Positions 10,285 through 21,983 of a stretch of DNA of 64,000 nucleotides are shown one piece after another; positions within the stretch are counted from its first letter, which is position 1, and the number at the start of each line of letters is the position of its first letter. The translations under genes were made by a program, and so were the position numbers. Origin of the DNA: Semisulcospira habei. Its lineage: Eukaryota; Mollusca; Gastropoda; Semisulcospiridae. Location of the stretch: the NCBI GenBank assembly GCA_036245525.1, contig BTPG01000004.1, positions 215,263,722-215,327,721 on the forward strand, in the 5' to 3' direction. The notes under the pieces are model-generated. The model searched no databases. It saw only the letters and a list, made by a program, of their open reading frames with translations, and was not told the origin of the DNA.

Positions 10285-11534
10285 AACAGAACCTTTCAGG
10301 ATTACTTCACCTAACCCCACACAATATATCCTAGTCAGTCTTACCGCGCGGTGCCTTCTGGGATCTATTGTATACCTCTAGGCGACAAAACAACCACGTC
10401 TTACTCGACACTACAATAAAGGATATCGCGATACTAACAGAAGCAATAAAACATCTGAAAGTGAAACGGACAAACCTTTACGATTCATCCATAGGGGCTC
10501 GATGATAGTAGCTTTAACTAATGCAAATCCGCTGCGCCACCGCGTGCGCGCCAACGCCTACTAATACTCAAGACAGAATACAAGTGAAGAAACGAGAAAT
10601 TCTAGCTGTGGCCGACCGGAAGTATCCCGGACCTCTTTCTCAACACACAGAGTTGAACGTTATACCCATTAGTAGAGTGTCGTGAAAGAGGTCTCTATGC
10701 ACTGCATTGTTTTCTGACGTGTTTACTGTAAAGTCGAAGAAAATTACTCGAAAAGATATTGACAACTGAGCAGTCTTTAAACCAGACTCCATTCAAGTAG
10801 ACTTTTTTGGGCTGGGGAAAAATACGTATCTATAGTCCAGAAGCCAGTCTTAGATACCGTGCACTCCCCCCCCCCACCCACACACACACACAATACTCAA
10901 TAAGATGGGTTTCAAAGTGTACCTTAGTATGTCCTGAGACGTTTAAGCCATGTTTCCCTAAAATCCTTAGGAACACTCCAGAGATATAGCCCATGGCGCA
11001 AGGGTACCCCAATTCACGATCTTCGCGGATCCTAAGTGAGCTTGAGAAACATTTTCCTCTAAATAAATCAGAATTTATTACAGGAGCCCAAATCAGGCGA
11101 TATTATATTAAGGCATACCTTCTGCGTCCTCCGAAAAAACAGAATGAAAAAAATATTGAATCTGTGGCTCACAGTGAAGATATTTGTTCCGCGAAATTGA
11201 AAGAAAAAAGTTTCGGATGCCCTCAGATATTTTGTATACAACTGATATGTCTTTTTTTAATTGGTTAGGATAGAGTACTACAGTTATTCCCAACCTGATT
11301 TTATGATGCTGTGATGCATTTAGGGTCCACACTGTCTGAATCTGCTGCTCCTACCTCCATTTTACCAGTACACAAAGGAACGCAAAGTGCTTACGTCATA
11401 CTCCTCTGTTTAAAATATTTTTGTTTCCAGTTTTCTTAACAAAGTATGCATATTGAGTAAAAAAAAATCTGTGATCATTTCATTAATTTCAATGTGACCC
11501 ATCAATTTAATTGTAACTATTTTGGATTAAGAAC

Positions 11535-11575
11535 ATAAGGGGGGCAGGGGGGTGGGGGTGGGGGCGGGGGGAGTC
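11535..11575 (+). repeat. G-rich tract
   Basis: Short runs of G separated by T or C at the inner end of the left arm. Confidence 0.8.
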
Positions 11576-11800
11576 TGTAAACACGGGCTGCTCCTAAAGC
11601 TTCTACCGTCTGGAGTTGGAGGCATGGTGTACCGATGGCTGAAAACTTCCTCGCCAACAAAATTGCATGATTAAAGTCGACGGCAGTTTTGTCTCAGCAG
11701 TCTTGTCAAACTGAGGGAATATGTATCTCAGGGAGGTGTCGTGTCTCCGATCTCTTTAATCTCGGTAAAATATGTGGAATGTTGGACTGTATTCTGATCA
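11575..11800 (+). pseudogene. Jockey-like RT remnant (fingers/palm)
   Basis: The plus strand encodes a broken reverse-transcriptase segment, GLLLKLLPSGVGGMVYRWL, then after a frameshift NFLANKI, and finally SQGGVVSPISL. These correspond to the region leading to the conserved QGxxxSPxLF motif of Jockey-superfamily RTs. Stops and frameshifts show it is dead. Its missing catalytic half lies in the opposite orientation at 12150-12650. Confidence 0.55.
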
Positions 11801-12149
11801 AAACGTGACCTATCAATTTGTTTGCTGTTTTGTTTAGTGGAGAAAAAAAGGCAAAAATGATAGACTGAATGAGTGAAACTAGCTGGTCTTTTAGGAGATA
11901 TTTTATCTAGCGTAAGGCGGGCCTAGTATGGTCTTTTCTTCTCATTTATTTTCGTCTAGAAAGTTGTAAATATGAATATGCATAATAAAGTTTCATGGTT
12001 CCTAACAGCCAAAACAATACTCCAGATAGCTCTAAAAATGTCACTGCATCATGAGAATGACCCATGTTCTGCATCTTGTCAAGCCTGGCATTTTTGGTTT
12101 TGCAGGGAGTGTTTCATGTTGTTGAAGTATCTTGGTACCCCACTACTGG

Positions 12150-12650
12150 TCTGACCGAACTAGTGTTTGCTTGCGCCAGGTTGTTGCTGTAATTTGCACC
12201 AATGTGGTCCCCACCAGTTTCTGCATCAGAGACGTTTTCCCGCAACTCTAGCTTCCATGGCTTCGATGTGAGGCCTCCACGTGAATCCAGTAATTTATTT
12301 GTTGTCTGTCTTTGCTACTGGAAGGTCTCAAGTTTTTAAGGTGACCGCTTCCATCTGATTGAAAGAGATGGTCTAGCTCAGTTTGAGTGGCCATCTTTCA
12401 GTTCAGCTGCTGAATCTATTGGCAGCATCCTGGATTCTGCAGGATGCTATTTCAGTATGTTCTGCTGCGCTCCACACTGCAAAGTCATCCGCATAGAGGA
12501 TGTTCGAGACAAACTTTGGTACTGCTGTACTGTACTGATGTCATTAATGTAGAACAAGAACAGCATCAGACTCATCACCACCTGAAGTACACCTTTCCTG
12601 AGTTTGACAAGACTGCTAATGTGCCGTTTTCTTCAGTCTTGCTGTTCTAC
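12150..12650 (-). pseudogene. Jockey-like RT remnant (YADD palm)
   Basis: Reading minus, the sequence at about 12515-12475 gives ILYADDFAVWSAA, the catalytic YADD box of a non-LTR reverse transcriptase. Downstream residues such as CRIQDAANRFSS follow the usual Jockey pattern. Many stops interrupt it. It is probably the other half of the element at 11575-11800, separated by an inversion. Confidence 0.6.
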
Positions 12651-13072
12651 TAAAGAGGAAGTTTTTCAGCGGCAGCCCTTGTTTACAGACGTTTCCCCCT
12701 TGTTATGCTTTAACAGAACAGAATAACAATTAAATTGATGGGTCATATTGAAATTAATGAAATGATCACAAATTTTATGCTCAATGTGCATATTTTGTTA
12801 AGAAAACTGGCAAGAAAAATATTTAAACAGAGGAATATGATATAAGCATTTTTTATGATCATTTTGCGTTCCTTTGCGTACTGGTAAAATGGGGGTAGGG
12901 CAGCAGATTCAGCCACTGTGGCCCCTAAATGAATCACAGCATCATAAAATCAGGTGGGGAGTAACTGTGGTACTCTATCCTAACCATTAAAACATAAAGA
13001 TCTATCAGTTGTATACACAATTTCTGAGGGCATCAGAGACAATGTACGTTTAACAATTTGGCAATTTTTAAT

Positions 13073-13440
13073 GGCTTGGTTGGTTGGTTGTACATTGCTT
13101 AATGTCTCGACAGCAACAAGACTTTTTCAGGACGTGCCTGCACTGCTTGTGAAAAAACCAACTAAACAGAATATTGAATGTATGACGCCAGCCGGTCTAA
13201 TAGGCTAAATAAGCCCAAGACCATTTTAGCAACACACATCCAATATCAAGTGCTACAGGCAGCGCAGACAGTAGGGAGAGTTTAAAAAAGGAAAATACAG
13301 GTAAATGGACCAAGGCCAAACAGAAACACATGCCCCAGAATAGAGGGGAAAACCCACCCTGTGGGGCTGACCAGGGTGACCCTGGGATCTAAAAAGTAGT
13401 TAACCCCACCCAAGTCCCCCAGGGCAGACCCGGGTGGGGG
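13073..13440 (-). mobile_element. SINE family C5, copy 1
   Basis: Full-length-like copy. On the minus strand it starts CCCCCACCCGGGTCTGCC and ends in a tail around ACGTTAAGCAATGTACAA followed by CCA-type repeats. It lies inside the right arm of the large inverted repeat. No clear target-site duplication was found. Confidence 0.85.
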
Positions 13441-14978
13441 AAAAAGCTATCATTCACCACAAACGTATTGTACAGGATGCCGACTTACCTTATTTTCTTG
13501 CACTGTATGCTCAAATTATTGAAACGTAATAGGAAAAGAGAGATCAAAATGAAATGGAATAACTTTAGTAATTTTTTCTATTATTTTTGTGTATTTTTAC
13601 AACTTGGGGTTAGAGATACAAAATCAACCAATGTGCACTCATAGTGATCACACCACCTAGTCAAGTTTATAATAATTGGGACATACTGTTTTAATGATGT
13701 AAACCTAAAAATGGACTGCCAGTGCTATAGAAAATGTCTGAAGGCATCTGACACATTATTTCACCTTTTTTTTTTTAAAGCGATTTTGCGGAAATGGCCA
13801 TTTACTGTGTGCACAAATACCTTCTCTGTGAGCCACAGATTCAATATTTTTTCATTCTGTTTTTGCTGAGTACTCAGAAGGTGTGCCTTAACATAATATT
13901 GCCTGATTTTGGCTTTTGGAATGAATTCAGATTTATTTAGAGGAAAATGTTTCTCAAGCTCATTTTAGCATCAGCGAAAAGCGTGAATGGGGGTACCCTT
14001 GCGCCATCGGCTATATCTCTGGTGTGTTCCTAAGGATTTTAGGGGAACATCGCTTAAACATCTCAGGACATACTAAGGTACACTTTGAAACTCATCTTAT
14101 TAAGTACTGAGGGGGGAGGGGTGGGGGGTGCACGGTTGGACGGGCTAGCCCTTGGACTACTAAAGCGTGCAGTCCGGGTCACAAGTTCATGTCGACAGTA
14201 AGACGCGCTCCTGTTTTAATGTCATTAGATATGCTAATTTACATAAACCAATGAAAAATGAGCATGTGGCGTATTTTCGGCCGTATCTAAAACCCTGACT
14301 ATGTCTGCTATGAATGACGCTTGAACTTGTGCAAACAGCCTTGATACTAAACTATCAGTTTTGATCGGAGGACAAGGTTGGTATAGATTTGTGGCAAAAC
14401 ATCTACCGAGTCTGTTCAGTTCGAGGTTTTAGGCAGATGCTTGTTGCTTTGAGGGTTGAAACTGCTCTGGAATCACAGTGCTTCGCCGCTTTGTGTGATT
14501 TCGTGTCCTCCCTTGTATTTTGTCTTGAGTTTTAGTAGGCGTTGGCGCGCACGCGGTGGCGCAGCGGATTTGCATTAGTCAAAGCTACTATCATCGAGCC
14601 CCTATGGATTCATCGTCACTGCTGTAGATATCCAACGTTTACATTGTTTACTCTACAAAGCAGCGGGGATTGTATATAACAGGATAGAAAACGAGGCGAA
14701 ATTACGGGATATGTGTGCCGCGACGTGACTTCACGATATGTCACGAGATTCCAAAGCTTTGAACGGACGAAAGAAAGCATTTGGTGGGACAAGAGGGTTG
14801 GTGGTCACTGTCTAAGTGGGTATGTATACTGAATCCCGGTTTTAAAAAAAATTGTGTGAACTGAAGCCTTAAAAAAGGTCGGGTGTGCCCCTTTAATCTT
14901 GTTTAACAAAAACTGTTCCCCCTCCATGTATAGTGCACATTTTCTGTATTTATTTCCTTCTGCTAGTCGGGCTCGATA

Positions 14979-15293
14979 AGAGTCCGAAATAGCTCAGGCG
15001 GGTAAACATCGGAGCAGGAGAGCGAAGGGAATCGCCGTGTCGTGGGTTCGAATCCCGTCCCGGCCCCGGTAGCTGGACTCACAATCCAGGGGGAAAAACG
15101 GATTTGTTCAATAGCATGTCCGTTGAAAGGTCCTGGTAAATCAAAGTGCCACAATTGGAGTGCGCCTGAGTTGATCAGTGTTCAGGTCGTACTCCATAGG
15201 CAATAGATTTCCCTGTCCCCCATAACCCGTCCGTCAGGGCCGTCCATGATCACCTCGGTGCTGTGGACGTTAAACCCGAACTAACCAACCAAC
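14979..15293 (+). mobile_element. tRNA-derived SINE with perfect TSD
   Basis: An A-box-like TAGCTCAGGCGGG (14990-15002) and a B box GGTTCGAATCC (15045-15055) mark an internal Pol III promoter. The 3' end is GGACGTTAAACCCGAACTAA plus CCAA repeats. The 11-bp duplication cgggctcgata flanks it at 14968-14978 and 15294-15304. Inference: non-autonomous and mobilised by a LINE with a related 3' end. The open frame on the opposite strand here is an artefact. Confidence 0.92.
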
Positions 15294-15304
15294 CGGGCTC
15301 GATA

Positions 15305-15820
15305 CCATAAGGTATACAGTAAGTTTGTGAGACGATCCGTTTGAAGGCCCAATACCGCCTTACTTTTTCAAAGATATACTTCTGTAACAGATGGTTACGA
15401 AACGCTACACACAGGTACAGGATACAGGAAAATCCAGTTCAGCACACGTCGTCTTTATGTCAAGTAACATGACAATCACTCCACTCCGTTCTAGAAATAC
15501 AACGCTTTCAGCGAGAAACAGCTAAATATAGATTGGCACGCTAACGGAAGCGCAGAATAAACTAGTTTGATAACGCGTGTGGTTTTGCTGCGTGTCGTCC
15601 AAACTGCTGTCAATGTTCATTATGTGTTTCGACAAGGCATTACAAACACCAATGGTGCTGAAATGTGTCGTCAGATTCATGCGTAATGGTACTTTAAACG
15701 TTAATGTGGTGTCAAGTTGGAGTAAAACAACGTTTTTCTCATATCGGACTTAGCGTGTTTTACTCTGACGCATCAGGCTTGATTTTGTCTAGCAAAAGCT
15801 TTTTTATCTTTATGTATATT
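15305..15820 (+). repeat. Unassigned repeat also seen at 17977-18080
   Basis: The phrases 'accataaggtata' followed by 'gatccg', and 'gtttttctcat' followed by 'tcggac', occur both here and at 17985-18070. This is a diverged dispersed repeat into which the tRNA-SINE inserted. No exon was found. Confidence 0.5.
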
Positions 15821-16242
15821 ACACATTTAATATTTTCTCAAATTATATTTAAAAAAAACCGATTTATAATACTAATCTATATTCCATAAATGTGCTATTT
15901 ATGTTTGTATGTACAATAATAGATTCTAACTTTTCATACTGGCAAGCAAGATTTCTCTCTCTTGCGCCAGAAAAACTGAGAGCACGGTTAGTTCCCTTAG
16001 ACCGTTCTGTCGACTGCGGATGATGAATTGAGATTGTCGTACAGAGATGACACTTATTTCAGGCGTTGCAGGGGACTAGCTGGCACAGCACTATTAATAA
16101 TATGATCATTATTATAATTTTTAGAAGTATTGTTCTTGCTGTTCTGGCAATATTGCTGTGCCGTGGCTGTTGTTATTAGACCATGTTATTGTTATGATGA
16201 TGATGATGATGATGGATGATGATGATGATAATGATATGATTA

Positions 16243-16305
<63 letters not shown>

Positions 16306-16610
16306 GTGCGAGTGAAAGAGAAATCTTCCTTGAGGTCCGAAATGCATTGACTGATATTAGGATGGGTGTCACAGTACTGCCGAATAGATATATTTTGATT
16401 TGTCATTGAGTAGGTAGGTCCGTCCCTATTCAAAGAGTGGGTAACATCAGTGCCGGATAATCATATTTTGCAACAAGAGCTGCTCTCAACATATAGCACA
16501 CATAACAAAAATAAAAACATGGGCAGTTCTGTAGTATTTGTTTTGTTCTGGAAAGAAGGTGGGCGGGTCTCATGGTCTGGCAAAGAAGTAACAAGACAAA
16601 AAAGGCAATT
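15820..16610 (+). repeat. Repeat block R1 (copy 2) with ATG/ATT array
   Basis: This block matches 7255-7915 and then the beginning of R2. An ATG tract and a long ATT array (about 16241-16305) expand the low-complexity part. A 5'-truncated RTE element begins at about 16615. Confidence 0.8.
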
Positions 16611-16614
16611 TACA

Positions 16615-17938
16615 ACAAATCCAGAATTATCGGACGATCAGTCTTATATGTCACCAAAGCAAAGTCATGTTAAAGATCCTACTGAACAGGCTGAAGCCAC
16701 AGGCAGAGGAAATCATAGCTGAGGAGCACGCAGGCTTCAGACCAGGGCGCAGAACAACTGAGCAGATCTTCAACCTGAGAGTTATATGTGAGAGGTACCT
16801 CCAGCACCAGCATGACCTCTATAATGTCTTTGTGGATTTTAAGAAGACGTTTGACAGCGTGTGGCATGCAGCCCTTTGGTCCACCATGAAGCTGTACAAC
16901 ATCAATGCCAACCTGATCAAAGTAATAGAAAACCTTTTCAACGAGACCACTAGAACAGTCTGCTTCAACGGCAAAATAGGACATTGGTTTAGGACAACAG
17001 TTGGAGTCAGACAAGGCTGCTTGCTCTCATCTACTCGTTTCAACATCTTCATGGAAAGAAGCATGACGGACGCTCTTAAAGATCACGAAGAACTGTCAGT
17101 ATTGGAGGCAGAACAATCAAGAACTTGCGCTTCGCGGACGACATTGATGGCCTTGCAGTTACAGAGGAGGAGCTAGCTCAGCTCATGGTAAATCTGGACA
17201 GTACAGACATTGCGTTTGGGATGGAAATCAGCGCAGAGAAGACCAAACTGATGACCAATAACGCCAGTGGCATTGGCATTGCAATCATGATTGGAGGTCA
17301 AAAACTGGAAACAGTTAAGAAATTCAAATACTTAGGAGCCATTGTGACAGATGAGGGATCAAAACCAGAAATACTGACCATGATTGCGCAGACAACAACA
17401 GCGCTGACTGAAGACCATATGGAAGGACAGAAACATCACATTCTGCTCCAAGATCAGACTGATGCGCTCCTTAGTCATCTCAATGTTCTTATATGCCTGT
17501 GAGTCATGGACCCTCACAGCAGACGTGGAAAGGAGGATACAAGCTACTGAAATGAGATGTTTTCGAAGGCTGCTTGACATTTCGTACAGAGATCAAATCA
17601 CGACCGAGAAAGTGGGAAGCAGAATCAGGCAAGCCATCGGGCCCTATGAAGACCTATTATCCATTGTGAAAAAACGCAAACTGAACTGAGTGGCCGTATG
17701 GGCATGTCACGCGATCAGCAGGGCTTGCCAAGACAATCCCGCAAGGCACTGTGCAAGGAGGGCGAAGGAGAGGAAGACAGAAAAAGATGGGAGGACAATA
17801 TTCCCAGAGTGGACAGGACTGAAGCTGAGCGACACACTAACAATGGCAGAGAACAGAGACGAATGGAGGGAGCTGGTTGCGAAGTCAGCAGTGGTGCCCC
17901 AACGGTCGGCAAGACTACGGGATAGAGATAGAGAGATA
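16615..17938 (+). mobile_element. 5'-truncated RTE-clade LINE fragment
   Basis: It encodes the RT and C-terminal part of an RTE-type ORF. Residues such as EEHAGFRPGRRTTEQIF, FVDFKKTFDSVWHAALW, VGVRQGCLLS, RFADDIDGLA and KKFKYLGAIV are visible, but across three frames. A one-base loss near 17095 and another break near 17400-17460 kill it, and a stop follows KRKLN at 17687. The 3' end has a GATAGA-type tail. It belongs to a different subfamily from the intact copy at 23.7 kb and is closer to those at 22.0 and 45.0 kb. Confidence 0.9.
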
Positions 17939-18420
17939 TTACATATTGCCGATATGTGTGTCCATTTACCAGTGCGGCTCTGTACCATAAGGTATATAGG
18001 AGGTTCGTGTCACGATCCGGTTTTATGTTATTAGCGTGTAAAGTCGGAGCAACATCACGTTTTTCTCATGTCGGACGATAATAAAACAGACACCGATCTT
18101 TTTAATTGTAAACTGCGTTGCTAGTGTAAAGGAAATCCGGCTGCGTCCTTTAGAGCATGCGCACTACTTTGCTAACTGGTTTGATCGCAACTCGCGTATT
18201 GCGTAACTAGGTGAGTAGGTGGAGTTCTGCATCACCGCGCGCCCGGCTGGCCCAACCATAGCCAGAGGGCCCGTGGCACACGTGTTTGGTATCGCGAAGA
18301 GGCTGTTTCCTATCCCGCTATATACTATCACTGAAAGCTGTGAAACTCGACAGAATCAGCGACTGATTTTTATTTTCTCTTTCTCAGACCGGCACAGCCG
18401 ACAAACAGGCTAAAGCGAAA
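17939..18420 (+). other. Unassigned stretch
   Basis: It contains the diverged repeat shared with 15295-15760 (about 17977-18080). The remainder shows no exon, tRNA or transposon signature. Confidence 0.4.
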
Positions 18421-19165
18421 CTGTCGACTGCTTTGTTTGATTTTTGGTGACTAAATTAGTATACATATGAAGGTCTTATCATCATCAGCTACCTTTTAAT
18501 AAATTTGATTGAAAAGTTTGCAAAACTGTTGATAGTAACTACAATTTTATACAAATAAAATTGGCACTTTACACACATTTGCCGACCTCTTGTGACACGA
18601 CCTTTCTGAGGGCTCATCCAAACTAGTATGCATAAATAGGTCTTATCATCAGGTATCTCTGTACCAAGTTTGGTTTGAAGGTGGGAATAATATCTGAGAA
18701 AAAAAAACATCTTTTGCCAAAATATGGCTATTTTCTTCATCTATTTGAACTATTTGACCTATTTCCTGAGCTCTTGTGATCCTTGACCTTTTCGAGGGGT
18801 CATCCAAATTAGTGTGCATAGATAGGTTTTAACGTCAGGTATCCTTGAACCGAGCTTGGGTTTGAACTTGTGAATAGTATTTGAGAAAAATAAATTATCT
18901 CAAAATATAGCTATTTTGGGCCTATTTCCTCATCACCAGTGACCTTGATCTTTGTGAGAGGTCACTGAAATTAGTATGTTTAGAAAGGTTGTGCCACAAC
19001 GTATCCATGGGCCAAGTTTAAAGACTGTGGCTTAACTAGTCTCCGAGAAAATGCCAACGTTAAAGTTTACCACGGCCGACGGGCGACAGACGATGGCGGA
19101 CGGACGGAGAACTACTGGCCCAGAACATAGACTTACTTTTGCGTCGCACTTGAGCCCAAAATAAG
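18421..19165 (+). repeat. Degenerate tandem repeat, about 180-bp unit
   Basis: At least three diverged units share words such as 'aggtcttatcatcag', 'ccaagttt', 'tgagaaaa', 'tgaccttt' and 'gtcatccaaattag'. The segment ends with GACGGACGGA-rich DNA and 'actggcccagaacatagact', which recurs at 47966-47985. A partial unit also occurs at 44655-44790. This layout is common for dispersed repeats of molluscan genomes (general knowledge). Confidence 0.75.
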
Positions 19166-19522
19166 TCGCAATGGTTTTATATTAATGGATTAACATTAGT
19201 GTACAACACTTAGCTTCTGCAATCCTCGCGCTCATTCACTGACTTACGACTACAACGACTTTATTTAGTCCCTCAAACCGGGGCGCTTGTGTCAAGTGCT
19301 TAGCTGACTCAGCAATATACAGTCTGTTTGGAATGAAATCACTGTGAATTGACCACCTTGTACGCGCAACTACCAGTACTGTCTATTGGTGGATGCACGC
19401 ACAAAGCGTTGGTAACGGCAACGCTATACGACACTTCCGTAGCTATTGACGGTGGGTGCCTTGAATGAGTTCATGACCTTTTCTCCATTTAGCGTAGTGT
19501 AAAAGGTGTGCGTAGTACATAC
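19166..19522 (+). other. Unassigned stretch within intron
   Basis: No repeat or exon recognised. Confidence 0.35.
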
Positions 19523-19569
19523 CGCAGTAGCTGCTCTGATGAAGTCCTCAAAGTTCGCGCTCCCGTCAC
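19523..19569 (-). CDS. EF-hand protein, downstream exon (47 bp)
   Basis: On the minus strand an acceptor (ggtcttcag) at 19570-19572 precedes 47 bases ending before the donor gtatgt at 19522. In the phase left open by the exon at 39006-39197, the split GGT codon is restored and the exon reads GDGSANFEDFIRAATA. With the preceding DNDG this completes a twelve-residue EF-hand loop D-N-D-G-D-G-S-A-N-F-E-D, which has Asp rather than Glu at position 12. The exon ends in phase 0, so at least one more exon should follow. The intervening intron would be about 19.4 kb and holds the nested retroelement stack. Confidence 0.72.
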
Positions 19570-19644
19570 CTGAAGACCAAGCAAGAGGCACAAAAACATA
19601 TCACACAGATTCCAAATGTATATTCCTATTAACTGAATAATAAT

Positions 19645-19715
19645 AATGACGATGATGATGATGATGATGATGATGACGACGATATGATATGATAGTGGTG
19701 ATGATGATAATAATA
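19645..19715 (+). repeat. GAT-rich microsatellite
   Basis: An imperfect GAT/GAC triplet tract. Confidence 0.85.
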
Positions 19716-19960
19716 ATATAATACGTTCAGAGCTGTATAAATGGCATCATAGAATTACCTTGAATCATACAACATGCATATAAAAAGGGCAGCTGAAGTC
19801 CTGCTGACACAATGTAAGCTTACCAGCCTGGAATTCCATGCCCGTATTAGCACAGCAGAGCATTCTCAGAATTGAAATGAAAATTTACTTCCTTCGGAGC
19901 TAATCTGAGTGCATTTTTGGCTTTTGGCGACGCCTTTGTTTAAAAGTACAGTATATGTTG

Positions 19961-20027
19961 TAGGCCTGAGGGAGGTCAAAGGAACCATTGTACCCCACAA
20001 TGGTTACTTTGACCTCCCGAAGGCCTA
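19961..20027. mobile_element. Hairpin element, about 31-bp stem
   Basis: TAGGCCTGAGGGAGGTCAAA and the following bases pair with the complement ending AGGCCTA at 20027, leaving a loop of about 4 bases. It is probably a MITE or MITE core. Confidence 0.7.
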
Positions 20028-20219
20028 CACGGGTCCGTGCAGCAACCCACTGCTACCAATAACGTATTTCGTTTCATTCCTGCAACGTTTTTCTAAAAGA
20101 AATCAAGAATAAATCTTCCCACCTGGATCACACCAGACATGACTGACGACAAAGGATACATAATAGACTTATGACGAAATTAAAAATCTTTCATGACGTT
20201 GCCGTCTCCAATAGTATGC

Positions 20220-20645
20220 CTGTTGTTTCGAACAACACTAACTTTGTACTTTAAAACGTTTTAGTGATCTTTTATAGAACAAAACTGGCACCCTAGACGC
20301 GTCAGAAAGAGGGCTACAAAAAGACGGCCATTAGTCACTACACTGAGTGTTTTTGTATCCCGGTCACATGGTACGGTTTGCGCTACAAGTGTTTTTGTTT
20401 TTATATCCCGGTCACATGGTACGGTTTGCGCTACAAGTGTTTTTGTTTTTATATCCCGGTCACATGGTACGGTTTGCGCTAAAGAATTGGTCGTGTGACG
20501 TAGGGATCAAAACAAATATATTTGTTTTCATCCCTACGTTACACGACCAATCACTCTAGCGCAAATCGTACCACGTGACCGAGCTACAAAACCCTAGTAG
20601 CGACAAAGGGCAGACTTTTTGTAGCCCTCTTTCTGAGGTAGACCT
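20220..20645. mobile_element. Palindromic element with internal 48-bp repeats
   Basis: Outer arms (about 20300-20345 and 20590-20640) share 'agaaagagggctacaaaaag' and its complement. Inner arms carry 'cccggtcacatggtacgg' and its complement near 20570. The left arm contains about three 48-bp direct repeats (repeat starts at 20359, 20407 and 20455). The centre is an AT-rich 'aaatatattt'. A half copy without the second arm lies at 21125-21325. Confidence 0.8.
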
Positions 20646-21124
20646 TTGGTCCTCCCTGTGACCCCCCCCCCCCCACCCCCGCCCCCTGCGGGGGATCGGA
20701 GACTATGTTTTTCTATCCAAAACCACGTAGGTTCCTAGGTGTTTGCAAAAATAGACACCGTATCGAAGATACCAGAGTTTGACCGAACCCACCCCCCAAG
20801 GGGTCATACCTTTTGGGGGTAGGGGTACTAGATGGACAGTAAAGCTATGATAACTACAAGAAAATACTTATTATTTGGTATCGGTGTGTTCGTCTTTTAT
20901 TGGGCATTCAGAAAATAATAAACCTTATTATATTCTTCTTTTTATACATGATGACGTCACAGCATTTCATATTTGAACCCTATGAATATGGCACCATTTT
21001 TTAGGTGCGGTGTACTGATGCACTTCTTTCATGATTAATGGAATTACACGCACACAAAAGACTTTTTATGTGCTAAAATACTTCCAGTAATATATGTGCA
21101 CTTCATATTTACACAGTTTGTAAG
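20646..21124 (+). other. Unassigned AT-rich stretch
   Basis: It includes a C run near 20662. No exon or repeat recognised. Confidence 0.35.
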
Positions 21125-21325
21125 ATCGAACAGCACTAACTTTGTACTTTAAAACGTTTTGGTGATCTTTTATAGAACAAAACTGGCACCCTAGACGCGT
21201 CCGAAAGAGGGCTACAAAAAGTCGGCCATTAGTCGCTACAAGTGTTTTTGTATCCCGGTCACATGGTACGGTTTGCGCTTAAGTAATTGGTCGTGTGACG
21301 TAGGGATCAAAACAATATATTTGTT
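21125..21325 (+). mobile_element. Half copy of the 20.2-kb palindromic element
   Basis: It matches 20225-20350 and then one unit of the 48-bp repeat up to 'gtagggatcaaaacaa'. It stops near the palindrome centre of the other copy. Confidence 0.75.
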
Positions 21326-21423
21326 AGATATAAGAGATATACCGATTCTTGGTCTTTTGAAAGAGCTCATTTTGTTTTGTATTATTTATTTGTATTTTGT
21401 ATGTTTTGCTTTCCTTTTCCTTC

Positions 21424-21769
21424 TCCACCCACCCGGGTCTGCCCTTGGGGACTTGGGTGGGGTTAACTACTTTTTGGTTTCCAGGGTCACCCTGGTCAGC
21501 CCCACAGGGTGGGTTTTCTCCTCTATTCTGGGGCATACCCTTGGTCCATTCACCTGTATTTTCCTTTTTTTAAACTCTTCCTACTGTCTGCGCTGCCAGT
21601 AGCTCTTGATATTGGATGTGTGTTGCTAAATGGTCTTAGGTTTATTAAGCGTATTAAACCGGCTGGCGAGATACATTCAATATTCTGTTTTTTTTTTTTT
21701 CACAAGCAGTGCAGGCACGTTCTGAAAAAGTCTTGTTTATGTCGGGACGTTAAGCAATGTACAATCAAT
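21424..21769 (+). mobile_element. SINE family C5, copy 2
   Basis: The only plus-strand copy of the family. It is flanked by the 11-bp duplication ccttttccttc at 21413-21423 and 21770-21780. It reads from CCACCCACCCGGGTCTGCCC to GGGACGTTAAGCAATGTACAAT. It inserted just upstream of the recognisable start of the I-like LINE. Confidence 0.92.
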
Positions 21770-21983
21770 CCTTTTCCTTCAGTTGACCTTACTTAGCTGC
21801 AAAGAGATCAATGACCATGAAGAAGAACTCAAACAATATGAAAGTGTCTCAGTGGAATTGCAGATCAATTTCAACAAATTGTATATCCTTCGAGAATCAC
21901 ATCTCACAATCAGAGTATTGCATATTAGCGTTACAAGCTCCCAAAACTTCAAGGATATTATTATCCTCCTCTATACAATATGA

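Larger units (their letters stand above)
10484..14615. repeat. Inverted-repeat structure of about 4.1 kb
   Basis: Bases from about 10484 to 11520 reappear reversed and complemented between about 12733 and 14615. The outermost matching words (for example 'ggggctcgatgatagtagct' at 10495 and its complement near 14590) and the inner words near 11500/12740 delimit the arms. The right arm is longer because it holds a SINE (13073-13440) and other inserted DNA. The 1.2-kb centre contains Jockey-like RT remnants in opposite orientations. It may be a rearranged composite transposon. Confidence 0.8.

Noticed and set aside
14979..15075. A functional tRNA gene at the head of the SINE
   Set aside because: The boxes are good, but the element has flanking duplications and a SINE body; the cloverleaf is not intact.
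16158..16409. Poly-Leu or poly-Asn protein
   Set aside because: Translation of an ATT array.
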